The position numbers and the translations under genes were made by a program. From positions 1-19,985 of the forward strand of contig SVRU01000050.1 in NCBI GenBank assembly GCA_015064665.1: a DNA stretch of 19,985 nt. Reading direction: 5' to 3'. The DNA comes from Oscillospiraceae bacterium. Lineage in GTDB: Bacteria > Bacillota_A > Clostridia > Oscillospirales > CAG-272. The first letter of the stretch is position 1; every line of letters starts with the position of its first letter. Shown here piece after piece: positions 14,185 through 19,985 of this stretch. The notes beneath the pieces were generated by a model, which saw nothing but the letters and a program-made list of their open reading frames with translations, had not been told where the DNA came from and did no database searches.

Positions 14185-15663
14185 ATGCTTAAAAGTACTT
14201 TTTCCAAATATCTTGCCGCCTTTGTACTTATAATACTGATAAGCTTTATTATGCTTTCCGGAATCATTACCTCAATAATAAAAAATCACGTAAACGAGGA
14301 CAAGGAAAACGAGCTTTTATCAACAAGCGAATCTATCGCTTCGGGAATGGACAAAATAGAAAACCTTGAGAACGGAATGATATTTCAGCGGATTGTAATC
14401 ACCACCCTGATAAACATAGATAAAGATATGCACGTCGTTATAACCGACATGTACGGAACGGTATATCTTACGACTCTGACAGGAACAGTCAATGATAACG
14501 GTTTGCGCGAACCGGATATTTCGGGCGAAATGGGGAACGTCGATATATCACTTTTTGATATAAAAACAACCGACTCCGATTCTAAATATTTTGTTCATCA
14601 CGGCAATCTCGGTGGCATGTTAAAGGAAAGCCACGTAGCATGTGCTAAAGAAATCGTATCAAACGGAGAAACGAAAGGATACGTTATATCTCTTGCATCA
14701 ACCGCAAAGGAAGACAGGCTTATCGGTATTACTCGTCGCACGGTAATAAACAGCTCTGCCTGGGTACTTCTCGCCGCCTTGATCGCAGTTTATTTTATAA
14801 CCGAAAGAATAATTCATCCGCTAAAAAACATGACCAGTGCTGCAAAGCAATTTGCAAAAGGGGATTTTAAAACACGAGTTACCGTTTCGGGCGAGGACGA
14901 GGTTTCGGCTCTTGCCAGCGCCTTTAACAACATGGCGGAATCTCTTGAAAATCTAGAAAAAATGAGAAATTCTTTTCTAGCAAGCGTGTCACACGATCTG
15001 CGTACGCCGATGACTACGATTTCGGGTTTTATCGACGGTATTACGTCGGGGGCAATTCCGCCCGAAAAGCACGAATATTACCTTGGCGTTATTTCCGCAG
15101 AGGTTCACCGTCTTTCACGGCTTGTTTCTCAACTTCTTGACGTTTCAAGGCTTGAATCGGGTGATAGAAAATTTAACTTTACCGATTTTGACGTTGCAGA
15201 GGTATGTAGAATAATTATTATATCCTTTGAGCAAAAAATCGAAGATAAGAAGCTTGACGTTGAATTTAACACGGAAAGCGACAGTATGTTTGCTCTTGCC
15301 GATAAGGATGCAATATATCAAGTACTATATAATCTTTGCCACAACGCTATAAAATTTTCCTCAGAGGGAGGAATGTTTAAAATTAATTTATCACGCCAAT
15401 CAGACTCTAAAATACGAATTTCGATATTTAACGAAGGGCAGATTATACAAAAAGAAGAAATCCCATTAATTTTTGAACGTTTTTACAAGAGCGATAAAAG
15501 CCGAGGCCTTGATAAAACCGGCGTAGGACTTGGTCTTTATATATGTAAAACAATAATCGATGCTCACGGAGAAGAAATACACGTAGAATCAGGTCGAGAT
15601 AACGGTACTGAATTTTCGTTCACTCTCAAAGAAGGGGATTCTTTAAAAAGGAAAGGAATATAA
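14185..15663 (+). CDS. HAMP-domain sensor histidine kinase
   Basis: This 492-residue membrane kinase has TM1 at about 9-31, an extracytoplasmic sensor region at about 32-188 with no family I recognise, TM2 at about 189-207, a HAMP domain (about 208-262), HisKA with the phospho-acceptor H270 in SVSHDLRTPMTTISGF, and HATPase_c with an N box (NLCHNAIKFS, 383-392), FERFYKSDKSR and GVGLGLYICKTIIDAHG. The G1 box reads FNEGQII rather than DxGxG, a variation common in this clostridial subgroup. The ATG at 14185 is chosen: GAGGTGA ends 11 nt upstream, whereas the GTG five codons earlier lies inside that site. No response regulator lies on either side, so its partner must be elsewhere. The TAA stop overlaps the dinB ATG by 1 nt, indicating coupled expression. 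The signal is unknown. Confidence 0.93.
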   Translation: MLKSTFSKYLAAFVLIILISFIMLSGIITSIIKNHVNEDKENELLSTSESIASGMDKIENLENGMIFQRIVITTLINIDKDMHVVITDMYGTVYLTTLTGTVNDNGLREPDISGEMGNVDISLFDIKTTDSDSKYFVHHGNLGGMLKESHVACAKEIVSNGETKGYVISLASTAKEDRLIGITRRTVINSSAWVLLAALIAVYFITERIIHPLKNMTSAAKQFAKGDFKTRVTVSGEDEVSALASAFNNMAESLENLEKMRNSFLASVSHDLRTPMTTISGFIDGITSGAIPPEKHEYYLGVISAEVHRLSRLVSQLLDVSRLESGDRKFNFTDFDVAEVCRIIIISFEQKIEDKKLDVEFNTESDSMFALADKDAIYQVLYNLCHNAIKFSSEGGMFKINLSRQSDSKIRISIFNEGQIIQKEEIPLIFERFYKSDKSRGLDKTGVGLGLYICKTIIDAHGEEIHVESGRDNGTEFSFTLKEGDSLKRKGI

Positions 15664-16871
15664 TGTCACGTGTAATTTTACATTGCGATTGCAACAGCTT
15701 TTACGCATCTGTTGAAACGGTTCTTAACCCAAAATACAAAAATGTTCCCATGGCTGTGTGCGGAAGCGTAGAAGACCGTCACGGAATTGTTCTTGCTAAA
15801 AACGAATTAGCCAAGAAATATAACGTGATAACCGCCGAAACCGTATATTCAGCAAAGAAAAAGTGTCCTGAACTTGTAATTGTATCACCGCATTTTGAGG
15901 AATATCTTAAATACTCAAGGCTCGTAAATAAAATATATTCAAGATACACCGATATGATAGAGCCCTTTGGCATAGACGAAAGCTGGCTTGACGTAACGGC
16001 AAGTCAAAAGCTTTTCGGATGCGGATACGAAATTGCAGAGCAAATAAGGAAAGAGGTTAAGGAAAAAACCGGATTAACCGTATCAATCGGTGTTTCCTTC
16101 AACAAAGTGTTCGCAAAGCTTGGGAGTGATTATAAAAAACCCGATGCGGTAACGGTTATAAATGAAACCAACTTTAAGGAGATCGTTTTTCCTCTTCCTG
16201 TATCCGACCTTTTATTTGTCGGCAAAAAGACGGCGGAAACGCTATATAAATTCGGAATAAGGAATATTGGTCAGCTCGCTGAAACTGATATAGAATTTCT
16301 TAAATTAAAACTAGGCAAATCAGGAGAGATGCTTCACAAGTACGCAAACGGACAGGATACAGCCCCCGTTGAAACGAATAAAGACGATGCAAAAAGCGTT
16401 GGAAACGGAATGACGTTCAGACGCGACCTTTTAAGCTTCGATGAATGCCGCGTAGGAATAGATTATCTGTCAGAGGAAATCGGACGCAAATTAAGAATAA
16501 ACAATCAACTGTGCGGTACTGTAACTTTAACGATTAAAGACCCCTTGCTTCATACGGTTCAACGAAGACGCCCTCTAAGCGAACCAACCGACACGTCAAA
16601 GGACATCTCAAAAGTCGCATACTCGATTTTAACTGACGAATGGAGCGAGGGAAAGGCTATAAGAATGATTACGGTAACCGCATCGTCACTGCAAAGAAAA
16701 TTAGGCTCCGGAATACAAATTTCAATGTTTGAGACTAGTAATGAAAAGGACTCAAAACGAGAATCTGCGATTGATAAAATAAAGCAGAAATTTGGAAACT
16801 CGTCTATTCTCTCCGGTGCGGTTATCCATTCGGACATGGGATTTTTCGATACAAAGGGAAGCAACGAATAA
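15663..16871 (+). CDS. dinB: DNA polymerase IV (Y-family translesion polymerase)
   Basis: DinB extends primers past DNA lesions without proofreading. The 402-residue protein has the Y-family palm: HCDCNSFYASVE (7-18; metal ligand D9, steric-gate region F13/Y14), AVCGSVEDRHGIVLAKNELAKKY, and FGIDESWLDVT with the catalytic Asp-Glu pair. A helix-hairpin-helix thumb block (VGKKTAETLYKFGIRNIGQL) and the little-finger domain follow. QISMF at 352-356 fits the sliding-clamp binding motif (QxxLF type), so it should act at the replisome. The ATG overlaps the upstream kinase stop by 1 nt, with an AAAGGAAAGG site inside the kinase gene. It is followed by its own terminator. Pol IV variants with DxN instead of DxD in the first motif are normal in Clostridia. 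UmuC-like alternatives are less likely given the overall pattern. Confidence 0.95.
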   Translation: MSRVILHCDCNSFYASVETVLNPKYKNVPMAVCGSVEDRHGIVLAKNELAKKYNVITAETVYSAKKKCPELVIVSPHFEEYLKYSRLVNKIYSRYTDMIEPFGIDESWLDVTASQKLFGCGYEIAEQIRKEVKEKTGLTVSIGVSFNKVFAKLGSDYKKPDAVTVINETNFKEIVFPLPVSDLLFVGKKTAETLYKFGIRNIGQLAETDIEFLKLKLGKSGEMLHKYANGQDTAPVETNKDDAKSVGNGMTFRRDLLSFDECRVGIDYLSEEIGRKLRINNQLCGTVTLTIKDPLLHTVQRRRPLSEPTDTSKDISKVAYSILTDEWSEGKAIRMITVTASSLQRKLGSGIQISMFETSNEKDSKRESAIDKIKQKFGNSSILSGAVIHSDMGFFDTKGSNE

Positions 16872-16905
16872 CATAATAAATTATTATAATTACTTCCGAT
16901 AATCA

Positions 16906-16947
16906 GCCGAGCGACCTGTTTTTGTGGCAGGTCGCCCGGCGTATTTT
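16906..16947 (+). terminator. Rho-independent terminator of the kinase-dinB operon
   Basis: GCCG-A-GCGACCTG (16906-16918) pairs with CAGGTCGC-C-CGGC (16928-16940): 12 pairs with one A-C mismatch and a 9-nt T/G loop, followed by GTATTTTT. It lies between two convergent genes; in the reverse direction there is no T-tract. Confidence 0.9.
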
Positions 16948-17798
16948 TAGGTTTTAAAGTTTTCAAGCAGAGTTATTCGTTTGGTTGAATAAAGATAAGC
17001 TTTTTCGAAGTTGTAAAGCTGCTTGTAGCAATATTCAAGGTCGGTATATATACCAAATATTACAAAAGCGTTAAAATCATCTTTTTTTGATAGCTCTGAG
17101 GCATTCAAAAGGCGTTTGATTGCCTCATTATAGTTTCGCTCAAGCATCAGCTTTTTAGCTTCAAGATGCAGGCTTAAAACGGCATTCTCAAATGCAAACG
17201 AATAATCAAGAGTAAGATATTTAAAAAATTCAAAATCTACAGAATTCAAAAGATTCGCCGAATATTTCTGCGCATCGAACTCAAGAAGAGGGGATTGTAC
17301 GTTTTTGGCAATCGATTGATATAGAAGAATCTGAGCATTTAAATGGTCGGTTTCAATAACCGTTTGTGACGAAAATCTGTACGCATTGTCAAGGCATTCT
17401 ATAGCTTTAAGAAGCGAGCCGTGGTTTATATGTATTTTTCCGAGAAAAAGATAAGAAGACGCAAGAAGAAATGAAAGCTCATTATCCGTATCGCTGATAG
17501 AATTAATAAGATTGATGCATGCCGTGTAATTTTTAGCAGAATATGCGCGGTAAATTTGCGAAATCAATTCTTTTTTTCGGTAAAACAGGATATCGTCTTC
17601 TTCGGAAATAAGATATGACGGAGGCACCTCAAGATTAGCTGCTATATAATTAAGAGTTTCAAGCGAAGGAAGAGCTTTGCCGTTTTCAATGCTGCTCAGC
17701 ATATTTCTCGTTATAATCTTGCCTGCAAGCTCGGATTGAGTTAATCCGCGCTCCTTGCGAAGCTTTTTAATCTTTTCACCTATAAATTTTGCATTCAT
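16947..17798 (-). CDS. XRE-family regulator with C-terminal helical (TPR-like) repeats
   Basis: Residues about 6-62 are a Cro/C1-type helix-turn-helix (IGEKIKKLRKERGLTQSELA, then NMLSSIENGKALPSLETLNYIA). The remaining 220 residues are helical and resemble tetratricopeptide repeats (KNYTACINLINSI, LFLGKIHINHGSLLKAIECL, ERNYNEAIKRLLNAS, YNFEKAYLYSTKRI). The architecture recalls PlcR/Rgg-type regulators that sense peptides or proteins through the TPR part, but no small peptide gene is evident nearby. The 283-residue length is typical. The start lies 2 nt after the stop of the recombinase gene (TAATCATG) and has no Shine-Dalgarno sequence, so it probably depends on ribosomes finishing the recombinase gene. 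Targets are unknown; the palindrome at 18914-18929 in front of the recombinase gene is one candidate. Confidence 0.85.
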   Translation of the reverse strand: MNAKFIGEKIKKLRKERGLTQSELAGKIITRNMLSSIENGKALPSLETLNYIAANLEVPPSYLISEEDDILFYRKKELISQIYRAYSAKNYTACINLINSISDTDNELSFLLASSYLFLGKIHINHGSLLKAIECLDNAYRFSSQTVIETDHLNAQILLYQSIAKNVQSPLLEFDAQKYSANLLNSVDFEFFKYLTLDYSFAFENAVLSLHLEAKKLMLERNYNEAIKRLLNASELSKKDDFNAFVIFGIYTDLEYCYKQLYNFEKAYLYSTKRITLLENFKT

Positions 17799-17800
17799 GA

Positions 17801-18841
17801 TTAGTCATCAAGATTATCTCTTGTTTTCCTTTTGATTTTAATTTCAGCCAAGGGATTTTTACTCATGGCCTCTTCTATATTTTTGTCAACTACGTGGGTA
17901 TATATCTGCGTGGTATTCAACTGCTCGTGACCGAGAATTTCCTTGAGAACACGAATATCAACCTTTCCGGTCTGATACATTAGCGTTGCAGCCGTGTGCC
18001 TTAACTTATGTACTGAAAGCCCCTTTGCGCCGAGTCCTGCAAGCTGTAAATACTTATAAACCATCCATTGAACGGTTTTAGCCGATATTCTCGTCTGTCG
18101 GCGGCTGAGAAAAAATGCATTGTCCTCCGTTCTGATAAAACGGGGGTCAAGTCTGATTCTTATATAATCACGCACCGCCCGCACCGCTGCATCGTTTAAA
18201 TAAATTACTCTTTCCTTATTTCCTTTTCCAAGAACCCTCACCTTGACAAGATCGGGGTCAAAGCTTTCGAGATTAAGCCCAACAAGCTCGGAAAGACGCA
18301 TTCCTGTGTTCAAAAAAAGTGTAATAATAGCATAATCACGTATAATCGTTTTGGACTGAATATCATTCTTGACAGCCTCAAGCAGAGAGACTGCCTCATC
18401 TACCGTCAAATGCTTAGGCAACGTCTTGTTTTTTTTGGGAGCGTCTATATCCGATGTAGGATTTGAATCGATAAAATGCTTTTTTCCGTGCGCATAACCA
18501 AAAAACGATTTAAGTGAGCTGAGCTTTCTCATACGCGTTGTTGGGGTATTTTCAAGGTCAAATCCCGCAAACATCAGATAATCAATTATGTTCTGCGCAG
18601 AAATCGCTTTAACGTCATCGAGATTAATATTTTTAATACTGATTTGTTCAAATTCTTCACGCGATAAAGATTCACCGTTATTACGCATAATCATGAATCT
18701 AAAAAAGGTTCTGAGATCCAAAAGATATTCGCACACCGTTTTTTCACTGTTTCCCTTAATAACTGCAAGATAGGATGCATAATCACGCAGAACGGCAGGG
18801 AAGGTCTTTATCTCTTCACCCTTGAGTGTTAAAACAGACAT
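17801..18841 (-). CDS. Xer-type tyrosine recombinase
   Basis: The 346-residue enzyme has an N-terminal SAM-like core-binding domain (about 14-120) and a C-terminal catalytic domain (about 145-330) with the complete active site: R182 (NTGMRLSEL), K206 (LGKGNKER), H278 and R281 (SVHKLRHTAA), H305 (LGHEQL) and the nucleophile Y314 (TQIYTHV). It resembles XerC/XerD but is about 45 residues longer, mainly through an insertion in the N-terminal domain (about 52-80) and a basic tail. It could resolve chromosome dimers or be a separate Xer-like integrase; no phage or transposon genes adjoin it, which favours a chromosomal role. The ATG at 18841 has AAAGGA 10 nt upstream; a TTG 12 codons earlier has no such site. 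The XRE regulator follows after 2 nt. Confidence 0.9.
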   Translation of the reverse strand: MSVLTLKGEEIKTFPAVLRDYASYLAVIKGNSEKTVCEYLLDLRTFFRFMIMRNNGESLSREEFEQISIKNINLDDVKAISAQNIIDYLMFAGFDLENTPTTRMRKLSSLKSFFGYAHGKKHFIDSNPTSDIDAPKKNKTLPKHLTVDEAVSLLEAVKNDIQSKTIIRDYAIITLFLNTGMRLSELVGLNLESFDPDLVKVRVLGKGNKERVIYLNDAAVRAVRDYIRIRLDPRFIRTEDNAFFLSRRQTRISAKTVQWMVYKYLQLAGLGAKGLSVHKLRHTAATLMYQTGKVDIRVLKEILGHEQLNTTQIYTHVVDKNIEEAMSKNPLAEIKIKRKTRDNLDD

Positions 18842-18881
18842 CAGAGCGTATTCCTTTACAAAATTAAAATAAGACAATTAT

Positions 18882-18887
18882 ATTATA
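18882..18887 (-). promoter_or_regulatory. Probable -10 element of the recombinase-XRE pair
   Basis: A perfect TATAAT on the minus strand (18882-18887) lies about 40 nt before the recombinase ATG. No good -35 is found at 17 nt (CACTAA), so the promoter may be weak or activator dependent. Confidence 0.4.
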
Positions 18888-18913
18888 CAAAATAATATTT
18901 AAATTTAGTGGAT

Positions 18914-18929
18914 AAAATGTAAACATTTT
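18914..18929. promoter_or_regulatory. 16-bp palindrome, candidate operator
   Basis: AAAATGTAAACATTTT is a perfect 7-bp inverted repeat with a 2-nt centre. It lies just upstream of the recombinase promoter region on one side and of the membrane-protein promoter region on the other. That is a natural place for an operator shared by divergent genes. Confidence 0.4.
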
Positions 18930-18939
18930 TGGTTTCTAC

Positions 18940-18967
18940 TTGTATTTTTTTATTTTTATGATAAAAT
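18940..18967 (+). promoter_or_regulatory. Weak sigma-A-like promoter of the membrane-protein gene
   Basis: TTGTAT (18940-18945), a 16-nt T-rich spacer and TAAAAT (18962-18967) precede the gene starting at 19001, which has AAAGGG 5 nt before its ATG. The spacer is one short of optimum. Confidence 0.4.
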
Positions 18968-19000
18968 AATTGCAATCAAAATTATCAGGAAAGGGTATTT

Positions 19001-19591
19001 ATGAGATTTTTAAAAGAAAATTCTTATGATATCGTTCGTTTATACATAAATCAAATCGGTATAACCATTTTTTCTCTCGTCCTTTATTTCTCAATTACCT
19101 CTCTTTCAGACAATCCGGACAATCCCGGAATGTATCTGAAGGTTAAGATCGGAATTTCAATACTTGCAACCGTCTTCTTTTACGCTTTGCTGTATACTGC
19201 GGCTTGGGATTGGGGTGCAAACGACAAAATAAGAATCGACGCAGGAAAAATAAACAAAAGAATAGGAAAAGGAGCGCTCATAGCCGCGACTGCAAATTCT
19301 TTGAATTTCGTTCTTGCGGGCGGATGTGTTATATCAGAGCTTGTATATGCAAACGGAGAAGGAATTGTCTCTCAGATATTTAGACCTTTTCTCCTTCTAA
19401 CAAACGCAATGTATATAGGCGTAGTTCAAGGAATATGTTCGAATATGACAAACACGATATTGGCTGAATCCGTAGCATATCTGATTTTTCCACTTTTAGC
19501 TATAACCGTTGTTTCCGTCGGATATATCTTCGGTATGAAGTATATAAAAATTTTCCCATCATCAAATAAAAAGAATAAAAGCTATAAGTAA
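19001..19591 (+). CDS. Uncharacterised polytopic membrane protein (196 aa)
   Basis: I do not recognise a named family. The 196-residue protein is strongly hydrophobic with about four or five membrane segments: about 19-36 (IGITIFSLVLYFSI), 48-70 (VKIGISILATVFFYALLYTA), 91-113 (GALIAATANSLNFVLAGGCV), possibly 128-145, and 156-178 (SVAYLIFPLLAITVVSVGYI). A charged loop between the second and third segments (WDWGANDKIRIDAGKINKRIGK) and a Lys-rich C-terminus are probably cytoplasmic. There are no catalytic motifs, nucleotide-binding motifs or transporter signatures that I can see. It is divergent from the recombinase and followed by the hairpin element and the cell-wall amidase gene on the same strand, so a role in the cell envelope is possible but unproven. 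Confidence 0.75.
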   Translation: MRFLKENSYDIVRLYINQIGITIFSLVLYFSITSLSDNPDNPGMYLKVKIGISILATVFFYALLYTAAWDWGANDKIRIDAGKINKRIGKGALIAATANSLNFVLAGGCVISELVYANGEGIVSQIFRPFLLLTNAMYIGVVQGICSNMTNTILAESVAYLIFPLLAITVVSVGYIFGMKYIKIFPSSNKKNKSYK

Positions 19592-19600
19592 TAAATATAG

Positions 19601-19698
19601 AAATCCCCGAGTATAGTTAGGCAAGAATAATACGTATAAAAATCGCTTTAGATTTAATTTAAAGCGTGTCCGTATTATTAATCTACTCGGGGGTTTTT
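19601..19698 (+). other. Nested triple inverted-repeat element; terminator and/or regulatory leader of the amidase gene
   Basis: Three stems are nested concentrically. Outer: 19601-19613 with 19684-19696, 13 bp with one wobble. Middle: AATAATACG (19626-19634) with CGTATTATT (19671-19679), 9 bp. Inner: CGCTTTAGAT (19644-19653) with ATTTAAAGCG (19657-19666), 10 bp with one wobble and a 3-nt loop. The outer 3' arm is followed by TTTTT (19694-19698), as in a terminator for the upstream membrane-protein gene. However the amidase ATG comes 2 nt later, and its only ribosome-binding candidate (GGGGG) is inside that arm. Confidence 0.65.
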
Positions 19699-19700
19699 AT

Positions 19701-19985
19701 ATGCGCGTTATTACTTTGAATTTTAAATGGTACACAAAATTTTTAAAAACAACTAAGATTACCGCTCTCACTTTAATAATTCTTATTCTTGTCAATATAT
19801 TCTGCAATGCATATTTTTCATCTGATGCATATACAGAAGCGCTTGCTATGGAAAACGAAAAAAATCTTGTTATTATAGACGCCGGGCATGGCGGAGAAGA
19901 CCCCGGTGCAATAGGAAAGAACGGAATATATGAAAAAAATCTAAATCTTGAAATTGCAAACCTTGTAGGCAAATCCTTTCTCAGA
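19701..19985 (+). CDS. N-acetylmuramoyl-L-alanine amidase (Amidase_3, CwlD-like), 5' part
   Basis: The frame is open from the ATG at 19701 to the window end (95 codons), so the gene is incomplete at the edge. Residues about 20-37 (ITALTLIILILVNIFCNAYF) are a signal peptide or membrane anchor. From residue 57 the sequence VIIDAGHGGEDPGAIGKNGI and then YEKNLNLEIANLV is the start of an Amidase_3 domain: H63 and E78 are the first two zinc ligands. These enzymes cut the bond between MurNAc and the peptide stem; CwlD, which acts on spore cortex, has this anchor-plus-single-domain layout, but a vegetative amidase is equally possible with the C-terminus unseen. Upstream in-frame codons run into a TAG at 19614 with no ATG, GTG or TTG, so this ATG is the likely start despite a poor ribosome binding site buried in a hairpin. 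Confidence 0.88.
   Translation, partial: MRVITLNFKWYTKFLKTTKITALTLIILILVNIFCNAYFSSDAYTEALAMENEKNLVIIDAGHGGEDPGAIGKNGIYEKNLNLEIANLVGKSFLR

Noticed and set aside
16947..18841. Recombinase plus XRE regulator as an integrated mobile element
   Set aside because: No attachment-site repeats, excisionase, replication, phage or conjugation genes are near; neighbours are chromosomal.
18905..18935. Possible dif site (ATGTAAAC resembles a Xer right arm) beside the Xer-type gene
   Set aside because: Only one arm resembles dif; no matching left arm at the required 6-bp spacing. The bases are better explained as half of the 16-bp palindrome.

Overview
The window looks like a chromosomal segment of a low-GC, spore-forming-lineage Firmicute of class Clostridia, plausibly a gut Oscillospirales/Ruminococcaceae-type anaerobe. 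This is an inference. It rests on the AT-rich sequence with AAGGAG-type ribosome binding sites, a SpoVT-like N-terminus behind a sigma-G-like promoter, an IspH-ribosomal S1 fusion (a clostridial hallmark), a tmcAL/ackA pair and a CwlD-like amidase. There are no rRNA or tRNA genes, CRISPR arrays, insertion sequences or prophage genes that I can support. Most of the window is ordinary housekeeping DNA.

Layout, left to right. (1) 3-179(-): a 58-residue remnant that starts as near-perfect SpoVT and then departs from the family. (2) 342-1831(-): a small uncharacterised gene followed by a membrane-anchored DUF3048 (YerB-like) protein, closed by a strong terminator. (3) 1957-4474: tmcAL (tRNA-Met cytidine acetate ligase) divergent from ackA (acetate kinase), with a textbook sigma-A promoter and terminator for ackA. 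(4) 4577-6772(-): a cytoplasmic GH20 beta-N-acetylhexosaminidase with its own promoter. (5) 6973-12441(-): a tight operon, in transcription order RpiR/SIS regulator, HI0933-family flavoprotein, Cmk-PlsC fusion, IspH-S1 fusion. It combines isoprenoid, phospholipid, nucleotide and translation functions. (6) 12589-14031(-): gltX, divergent from (7) 14185-16871(+): a sensor histidine kinase whose stop overlaps the start of dinB (DNA polymerase IV); no response regulator is present. (8) 16947-18841(-): a Xer-type tyrosine recombinase followed 2 nt later by an XRE regulator with helical repeats. (9) 19001-19591(+): an uncharacterised polytopic membrane protein, then a nested inverted-repeat element, then the 5' part of an Amidase_3 cell-wall hydrolase that runs off the window.

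The items most worth a second look are the nested hairpin element that contains the presumed ribosome binding site of the amidase (19601-19696), the two gene fusions in one operon under an RpiR-type regulator, the truncated spoVT with its sigma-G-like promoter, the kinase-dinB coupling, a promoter-like sequence aimed at the antisense strand of ackA, and a 16-bp palindrome between the recombinase and the membrane-protein gene. I found no convincing new multi-gene defence or mobile system. Intergenic stretches are all shorter than 300 bases and are described in the site entries.
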